From an uncultured Eubacteriales bacterium (GTDB taxonomy: Bacteria > Bacillota > Clostridia > Oscillospirales > CAG-272): 5,785 nt of DNA. The first letter of the stretch is position 1, and each line of letters begins with the position of its first letter. The stretch lies in assembly GCA_949286815.1 (NCBI GenBank), contig CASEEB010000180.1, forward strand, positions 1 through 5,785, read 5' to 3'. The position numbers and the translations under genes were made by a program. Below the pieces are notes generated by a model. It had not been told where the DNA came from. It did not search any database and saw nothing but the letters and a program-made list of their open reading frames with translations. Of this stretch, positions 5,193 through 5,785 are shown piece after piece.

Positions 5193-5546
5193 ATGGCAAA
5201 AAATCTCTTACTTGAATATTCCGAAGAGCTTGCCACAAAATGCGAACTGCTTTGCAAATCTATCAGCGGTAATTCCAACACGGTTTTTCAGCTTCGTAAA
5301 TCCTCGTCGAGTGTGTTTGCCAACATTACCGAGGCTCAATATCCTCAAAGCCTTGCCGATATGCTCTCTAAATTCAAGATTGCAAGAAAAGAGTGTGCAG
5401 AAACGGAAAGCTGGCTCAAATTGCTCTTTAACACAAAGGTGGTTGACGAAGCGACCTTCAAAACATATCGTAACCTCTGTGGCAGAATACAGCGAATGCT
5501 CACCTTGTCGTGTATTACGATTGAAAAGAAAATTGATAACAAATAA
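5193..5546 (+). CDS. Four-helix-bundle protein, S23/IVP (Avd-like) family
   Basis: A 117-aa protein, the usual length for this family. The start ATG 5193 is chosen for the AAGGAG site at 5181-5186, 6 nt upstream; an in-frame GTG at 5166 lies inside the last array hairpin and has no such site. The pattern QLRKSSSSVFANITEA (residues about 33-48) followed by KFKIARKECAETESWLKLL is the core signature of proteins encoded by 23S rRNA intervening sequences (S23) and of related stand-alone four-helix-bundle proteins. Avd of diversity-generating retroelements has the same fold and binds nucleic acid and reverse transcriptase. No signal peptide or membrane segment is seen; lysines and arginines are frequent. 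No reverse transcriptase or transposase is in the window. The gene directly follows the hairpin array, which suggests it binds the array RNA or DNA, but this is inference. The biochemical function of stand-alone members is not established to my knowledge. Confidence 0.9.
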   Translation: MAKNLLLEYSEELATKCELLCKSISGNSNTVFQLRKSSSSVFANITEAQYPQSLADMLSKFKIARKECAETESWLKLLFNTKVVDEATFKTYRNLCGRIQRMLTLSCITIEKKIDNK

Positions 5547-5601
5547 TTTTCAAATAGCCGTTTTTCTCACTTTTTTGAAATTCGAATTTATTGGCAAATA
5601 A

Positions 5602-5663
5602 AAAGATGCCAATCGGCATTTTCGGGCAAGGGAGCAGAAGTGAACCTTTACTCGGCACTTTTT
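5602..5663 (+). terminator. Possible weak terminator region after the four-helix-bundle gene
   Basis: Two candidate hairpins: 5603-5610 with 5615-5622 (one G-U, loop AATC), ending in TTTTC, and AAGTG 5638-5642 with CACTT 5656-5660, followed by three T. Neither is strong. An alternative 7-bp stem, ATTGGCA 5590-5596 with TGCCAAT 5607-5613, would compete with the first. Confidence 0.35.
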
Positions 5664-5694
5664 CGAAAAAATTTAGACAAATAATAAAAAGCAC

Positions 5695-5725
5695 TTTACA
5701 ATTACCCTATGTAACAATGTAAAAT
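5695..5725 (+). promoter_or_regulatory. MerR-type promoter and operator
   Basis: TTTACA (5695-5700), a 19-nt spacer, then TAAAAT (5720-5725), preceded by TG. The long spacer is typical of promoters that MerR-family regulators activate by DNA distortion. The spacer contains nested dyads: TTTACA 5695-5700 with TGTAAA 5718-5723, and TTAC 5702-5705 with GTAA 5711-5714. It lies directly before a MerR-like gene, which suggests autoregulation. Confidence 0.55.
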
Positions 5726-5747
5726 GATAGTGATGGAGGTGATAATT

Positions 5748-5785
5748 GTGAAAATAAAAGCAGTATGTGAGTTGACAGGGCTTAC
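5748..5785 (+). CDS. MerR-family transcriptional regulator (first 12 codons only)
   Basis: Start GTG 5748, with a strong ribosome binding site GGAGGT at 5735-5740, 7 nt upstream. The visible product, MKIKAVCELTGL, matches the start of the winged helix-turn-helix of MerR-family regulators, which usually continues with a threonine and a DRTIRYY-type motif; the rest is outside the window. An in-frame ATG at 5733 overlaps the ribosome site and is less likely. The family binds a dyad between -35 and -10 and activates by realigning promoter elements; the upstream promoter has that layout. Effector and targets cannot be told from this fragment. Confidence 0.7.
   Translation, partial: MKIKAVCELTGL

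Noticed and set aside
5212..5601. 129-codon plus-strand frame overlapping the four-helix-bundle gene
   Set aside because: It is out of frame with a strongly supported gene and has no start signal; the real frame carries the family signature.

Overview
The window looks like chromosomal DNA of an anaerobic gut-type Clostridia (Bacillota). The reasons are consensus sigma-A promoters with 17-bp spacers, strong GGAGG-type ribosome binding sites on most genes, tRNA genes with encoded CCA ends, ATA-rich isoleucine codon use, and a DNRLRE/ricin-lectin secreted protein of a type common in that group. The genus cannot be named from the sequence alone.

Layout. Positions 1-3158 (minus strand) are one uninterrupted coding region of 1052 codons that runs off the left edge. 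It encodes a large exported protein: signal peptide, DNRLF-type N-terminal region, DNRLRE domain, ricin-type lectin, BIG2 Ig-like domain, second ricin-type lectin, and a C-terminal domain that looks like a caspase-fold (clan CD) protease with a His960/Cys1009 dyad. A strong minus-strand promoter at 3753-3781 lies almost 600 nt upstream. The intervening leader carries nested hairpins and a 27-codon ORF with an excellent ribosome binding site, whereas the large gene itself has no visible Shine-Dalgarno. Positions 3785-4170 hold no gene.

Positions 4174-4622 are a tRNA operon: perfect promoter, tRNA-Val(UAC), tRNA-Asp(GUC), tRNA-Phe(GAA), tRNA-Gly(GCC), intrinsic terminator. The tRNA-Val is aberrant (C33, A7-A66 mismatch, G3-U70). 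A separate consensus promoter (4795-4823) drives tRNA-Cys(GCA), which ends in a 17-bp hairpin terminator.

Three bases after that terminator begins the most unusual element: nine short hairpins with different stem sequences, spaced about 23 nt apart and separated by 8-nt linkers, over 4966-5168. The linker sequence changes to its own reverse complement half way. It ends 24 nt before the start codon of a 117-aa four-helix-bundle protein (S23/IVP family, related to the Avd accessory protein of diversity-generating retroelements). Array plus protein is the best candidate here for an undescribed RNA-protein or mobile system. The window closes with the first codons of a MerR-family regulator behind a MerR-like promoter with a 19-bp spacer and dyad symmetry.

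The three blocks (secreted protein, tRNAs, array plus four-helix-bundle gene) appear to be independent transcription units.
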